From: Clostridiales bacterium UBA7044
GTDB lineage: Bacteria; Bacillota; Clostridia; Oscillospirales; Oscillospiraceae
NCBI GenBank assembly: GCA_002493965.1
Contig: DLAP01000035.1
Location: 4,022 to 18,987, forward strand
DNA length: 14,966 nt
Direction of reading: 5' to 3'
Shown: positions 14,249-14,966 of the stretch, piece by piece
Layout of the letters: every line of letters starts with the position of its first letter
Position numbering within the stretch: the stretch's first letter is position 1
Notes under the pieces: generated by a model
What the model saw: only the letters and a program-made list of their open reading frames with translations
The model's database searches: none
Told to the model about the DNA's origin: nothing
Position numbers and translations under genes: made by a program

Positions 14249-14966
14249 TCAGAGATCGCAGTTACCCACGGTTCTGGGGAAGGGCAGCACGTCCCGGATA
14301 TTGCCCATACCGGTCAGGTACATGACGCACCGCTCGAAGCCCAGGCCGAAGCCGGCGTGACGGGCGGAGCCGTACTTGCGCAGGTCCAGATAGAAGCCGT
14401 AGTCCTCGGGCTTCATACCCAGCTCCTCAATGCGGTTTTTGAGGATTTTGTAGTCGTCCTCACGCTGGGAGCCGCCGATGATCTCGCCGATACCGGGAAC
14501 CAGGCAGTCCATGGCAGCCACTGTCTTGCCGTCGGGGTTCAGCTTCATGTAGAAGGCCTTGATCTCCTTGGGGTAGTCGGTGACGAAAACGGGCTTCTTG
14601 AAAACTTTCTCCGTCAGATACCGCTCGTGCTCGGTCTGCAGGTCGCTGCCCCAGTGGACGGGGTACTCAAATTCATCGTTGTGGGGCTCCAGCAGGGAAA
14701 TGGCATCGGTGTAGGTAATGCGGCCAAAATCGCTGCTGAGCACATTGTGAAGCCGGTCCAGCAAGCCCTTGTCCACAAACTGGTTGAAAAACGCCATTTC
14801 CTCGGGGGCGTGCTCCAAGACATAGGAGATGATATACTTGATCATATCCTCCGCCAGGCACATATCGTCGGAGAGATCGGCAAAGGCAATCTCCGGCTCG
14901 ATCATCCAGAATTCCGCCGCGTGGCGGGTGGTGTTGGAGTTCTCCGCCCGGAAGGTGGGACCGAAG
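14249..14966 (-). CDS. asnS: Asparaginyl-tRNA synthetase, C-terminal part (runs off the window)
   Basis: 239 C-terminal residues are visible; the N-terminal OB-fold anticodon-binding domain and class II motif 1 lie beyond the right edge. Class II motif 2 is seen as FGPTFRAENSNTTRHAAEFW then MIEPEIAFADL, and motif 3 as GFGLGFERCVMYLTG. The C-terminal RDVLPFPRTVGNCDL is the usual asparagine-enzyme ending, rather than the aspartyl form. The protein charges tRNA-Asn with asparagine in the cytosol. The frame is open to the last bases, so an apparent Met at 14905 is internal and not the start. Confidence 0.95.
   Translation of the reverse strand, partial: FGPTFRAENSNTTRHAAEFWMIEPEIAFADLSDDMCLAEDMIKYIISYVLEHAPEEMAFFNQFVDKGLLDRLHNVLSSDFGRITYTDAISLLEPHNDEFEYPVHWGSDLQTEHERYLTEKVFKKPVFVTDYPKEIKAFYMKLNPDGKTVAAMDCLVPGIGEIIGGSQREDDYKILKNRIEELGMKPEDYGFYLDLRKYGSARHAGFGLGFERCVMYLTGMGNIRDVLPFPRTVGNCDL

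Noticed and set aside
1..14966. CRISPR array, tRNA or rRNA genes
   Set aside because: No regularly spaced direct repeats, no cloverleaf-like segments and no ribosomal RNA signatures were seen on either strand.

Overview
The window looks like chromosomal DNA of an anaerobic Clostridia-class Firmicute, probably an Oscillospiraceae/Ruminococcaceae-type gut bacterium. This rests on strong AAGGAGG-type ribosome sites, fairly GC-rich coding sequence with AT-rich intergenic DNA, a TnpV-type transposon gene, a sugar ABC permease/DUF5107 relic pair, and family-typical proteins. The taxonomic call is an inference from style, not from a marker gene.

Left part (1-6103): REP-like intergenic repeats and a terminator (1-284) precede a small catabolic-looking locus. 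A promoter with LysR-type boxes drives a two-gene operon: a DUF6282-type metal-dependent hydrolase (438-1307) and a MatC/SLC13-like carboxylate permease (1326-2651). A LysR regulator (2656-3573, minus) converges on the permease with only 4 bp between the stops. It diverges from a single-chain aconitase-family hydratase (3731-6007) that keeps the three iron-sulfur cysteines. Short words of the putative operator recur in both promoter regions, so I read the four genes as one regulon for uptake and conversion of an unidentified di- or tricarboxylate. This is the best candidate for something undescribed.

Middle (6104-10883): a relic of a HAMP-containing sensor kinase (minus) lies between hairpins. 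It is followed on the minus strand by a GH13 cyclomaltodextrinase/neopullulanase-type amylase (6688-8400) and, upstream in the same operon, a MATE transporter (8410-9735). A divergent AraC-type regulator (9866-10735) with a good promoter faces them.

Right part (10884-12650) is a decay zone: a frameshifted TnpV gene, a sugar-ABC permease cut off at its EAA loop, and a fragment of a DUF5107 protein joined to it out of frame. This looks like a deletion scar in a former glycan-uptake locus. From 12651 a consensus promoter with a palindromic operator drives a TetR regulator and a CPBP-family membrane protease (12723-14016), ending in a perfect terminator. A hairpin-rich spacer follows, then the 3' two-thirds or less of asnS (minus), which runs off the right edge.

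No tRNA, rRNA, CRISPR array or intact mobile element was found.
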